From the NCBI GenBank assembly GCA_035506135.1, contig DATJPY010000088.1:62001-126000 (forward strand): DNA of 64,000 nt, written 5' to 3'. The DNA comes from DATJPY01 sp035506135. Lineage in GTDB: Bacteria > Myxococcota_A > UBA9160 > PR03. Positions 62,812-64,000 of this stretch are shown here, piece after piece (positions within the stretch are counted from its first letter, which is position 1; each line of letters begins with the position of its first letter). The notes beneath the pieces are model-generated. The model searched no databases. It saw nothing but the letters and a program-made list of their open reading frames with translations, and had not been told where the DNA came from. Both the position numbers and the translations under genes were made by a program.

Positions 62812-64000
62812 ATGGCCGCAGTCGAACGCGAAAGCATGGAGGTCGACGTCCTCTTCGTCGGCGCGGGACCCGCCTCGCTCGCCTCCGCCCTCCATCTGGT
62901 GAACCAGGTGGCGGCCCACAACGAGCGCGCCGAGCGCGGTCACGGCGATCCGATCGAGCCGCCGACGGTGCTCGTGATCGAGAAGGGCGCGGCCGTCGGC
63001 GACCACATGCTCTCGGGTGCGGTGATGAACCCGAAGGCGATCGCCGAGCTGGTGCCCGACTTCGCCTCCCAGGGCTTTCCGACCGAGTACGTGTGCGACT
63101 GGGACGCCTTCTACCTGTTCTTCAAGAACCGAGCGATCGCCTCGCCGATCACGCCGCCGCAGTTCCGCAAGAAGGGCTACCACGTCGTCTCGCTGAGCAA
63201 CGTCGCCAAGTGGCTGGCGGAGCGCTGCGAGGCGGCCGGCGTCGAGATCTACCCCGGCTTCGCGGCCGACCAGCTCCTGATCCAGGGCAACCGCGTGGCC
63301 GGCGTGCGGATCGGCGACATGGGCATCGACAAGAACGGGAAGCCCAAGTCCAACTACCAGGCCGGCATGGACATCCTCGCCAAGGTAACGGTACTCGGCG
63401 AGGGCGTGCAGGGCACGCTCTCGAAGCAGCTCATCAACCGCTTCGAGCTCTCTGGACTGAACCCGCAGACCTACGAGACCGGCGTCAAGGAGATCTGGCG
63501 CGTGCGGCCGGAGAAGCACCGGCCCGGGCGCGTGATCCACGGCTTCAAGCTCCCGGACATCCTGAGCAAGTTCGGCGGCATGTGGCTCTACGACATGAAG
63601 GACAACCTGGTGTCGTACGGCTACGTGACCTCGCTCGACGACGCGAGCCCGTGGAACGATCCGCACCTCGAGGCGCAGAAGTTCAAGACGCATCCCTTCA
63701 TGCGCGACCTGCTCGAGGGCGCCGAGCTGGTGCGCTACGGCGCCAAGGCGATCCCGATGAGCGGGCTCTACGGGCAGCCCAAGCTCTACGTCGACGGTGC
63801 CGTCCTGATCGGCGACTCGGCGGGCTTCTGCAACGTCGAGAAGCTCGCGGGCGTGCACATGGCGATGAAGTCCGGGATGCTCGCCGCCGAGGCGATCGTC
63901 GAGGCGCTGGCGCGCAAGGACACGAGCTCCGTCACGCTCGGCGGCTACGCCGAGCGCTACCGCGCGAGCTGGGCGTATCAGGAGCACTGGAAGTCGCGCA
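62812..64000 (+). CDS. Electron transfer flavoprotein-ubiquinone oxidoreductase, 3' end cut by the window
   Basis: Passes electrons from ETF to quinone. About 396 residues are visible of a usual 550. FAD-binding VLFVGAGPASLASALHLV near residue 15, IEKGAAVGDHMLSGAVMNP, KKGYHVVSLSNVAKWLAERC, and GDSAGFCNVEKLAGVHMAMK, all typical of ETF-QO. The [4Fe-4S] domain lies beyond the window. ATG at 62812 has AGGGAGG 5 nt before. In fatty-acid or amino-acid oxidation this enzyme works with EtfAB and acyl-CoA dehydrogenases, none of which is in view. Confidence 0.94.
   Translation, partial: MAAVERESMEVDVLFVGAGPASLASALHLVNQVAAHNERAERGHGDPIEPPTVLVIEKGAAVGDHMLSGAVMNPKAIAELVPDFASQGFPTEYVCDWDAFYLFFKNRAIASPITPPQFRKKGYHVVSLSNVAKWLAERCEAAGVEIYPGFAADQLLIQGNRVAGVRIGDMGIDKNGKPKSNYQAGMDILAKVTVLGEGVQGTLSKQLINRFELSGLNPQTYETGVKEIWRVRPEKHRPGRVIHGFKLPDILSKFGGMWLYDMKDNLVSYGYVTSLDDASPWNDPHLEAQKFKTHPFMRDLLEGAELVRYGAKAIPMSGLYGQPKLYVDGAVLIGDSAGFCNVEKLAGVHMAMKSGMLAAEAIVEALARKDTSSVTLGGYAERYRASWAYQEHWKSR

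Overview
The window is a uniformly GC-rich bacterial chromosome segment with dense, overlapping genes. Outer-membrane machinery (BamD, LolA, Lgt), PilT, PilZ and HD-GYP proteins, a CDP-sugar cluster and a PEP-CTERM-like protein point to a Gram-negative bacterium. The order ispE / tRNA-Gln / prs / rplY / pth resembles the layout I associate with deltaproteobacterial-type lineages (Myxococcota, Desulfobacterota, Binatota and relatives); the species cannot be named from sequence alone. Many genes start with GTG, TTG or probably CTG, and neighbours often overlap by 4 nt (ATGA, GTGA, TTGA), so translational coupling is widespread.

Layout, left to right. 1-4.1 kb: a minus-strand operon pdxR-pdxS-pdxT-aroG-like (vitamin B6 synthesis, its MocR regulator, and DAHP synthase, cut by the window edge). 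4.0-8.4 kb: minus-strand block pgsA-like, DUF1844, ispE, tRNA-Gln(TTG), prs, rplY, pth. 8.5-12.4 kb: a small protein, bamD, a CBS-domain protein, a PYROXD2-like oxidoreductase, cvpA. 12.6-17.3 kb: alaS and a long three-domain ispG. 17.4-25.6 kb: eight overlapping plus-strand genes, rfbF, rfbG, a sugar C-methyltransferase, a 3,5-epimerase, a ketoreductase, a CmcI-like protein, a GT2 glycosyltransferase and hflX. This predicts a CDP-activated, C-methyl-branched 6-deoxyhexose for a surface glycan. 25.6-33.1 kb: a PEP-CTERM-like secreted protein, pilT, a cytidylate-kinase-like protein, an SDR, recA, thpR, cinA and pgpA. 33.2-42.3 kb: a HEAT-repeat/HD-GYP pair sharing an N-terminal domain, a HEAT protein, ruvX, mltG, an SCP2 protein, membrane proteins and mreB.

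The most striking locus is at 42.6-49.2 kb: a complete Pup-proteasome operon in the order arc(mpa)-dop-pup-prcB-prcA-pafA. Pup ends in GGQ, the ARC ATPase ends in GQYL, PrcB carries a propeptide before its catalytic Thr, and both ligase-fold enzymes keep their catalytic Asp. A strong sigma70-like promoter with a 14-bp perfect palindrome lies about 400 nt upstream of arc. 50.0-64 kb: lolA, ftsK, plsC, ssb, a PilZ protein, radC, a secreted protein, a lipase-like hydrolase, a lytic transglycosylase, an orphan PAS histidine kinase, lgt, a TetR regulator, an unknown protein and ETF-ubiquinone oxidoreductase (cut by the window edge).

A second theme is three families of short GC-rich dispersed repeats at gene borders. 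Several copies are read in frame: two 36-nt units form the predicted N-terminus of IspE, one extends PdxT, a related pair forms most of an insert inside HflX, and a 24-nt tandem forms the N-terminus of ThpR. They look like small mobile or recombinogenic elements that keep the reading frame open, and no standard annotation category captures them.
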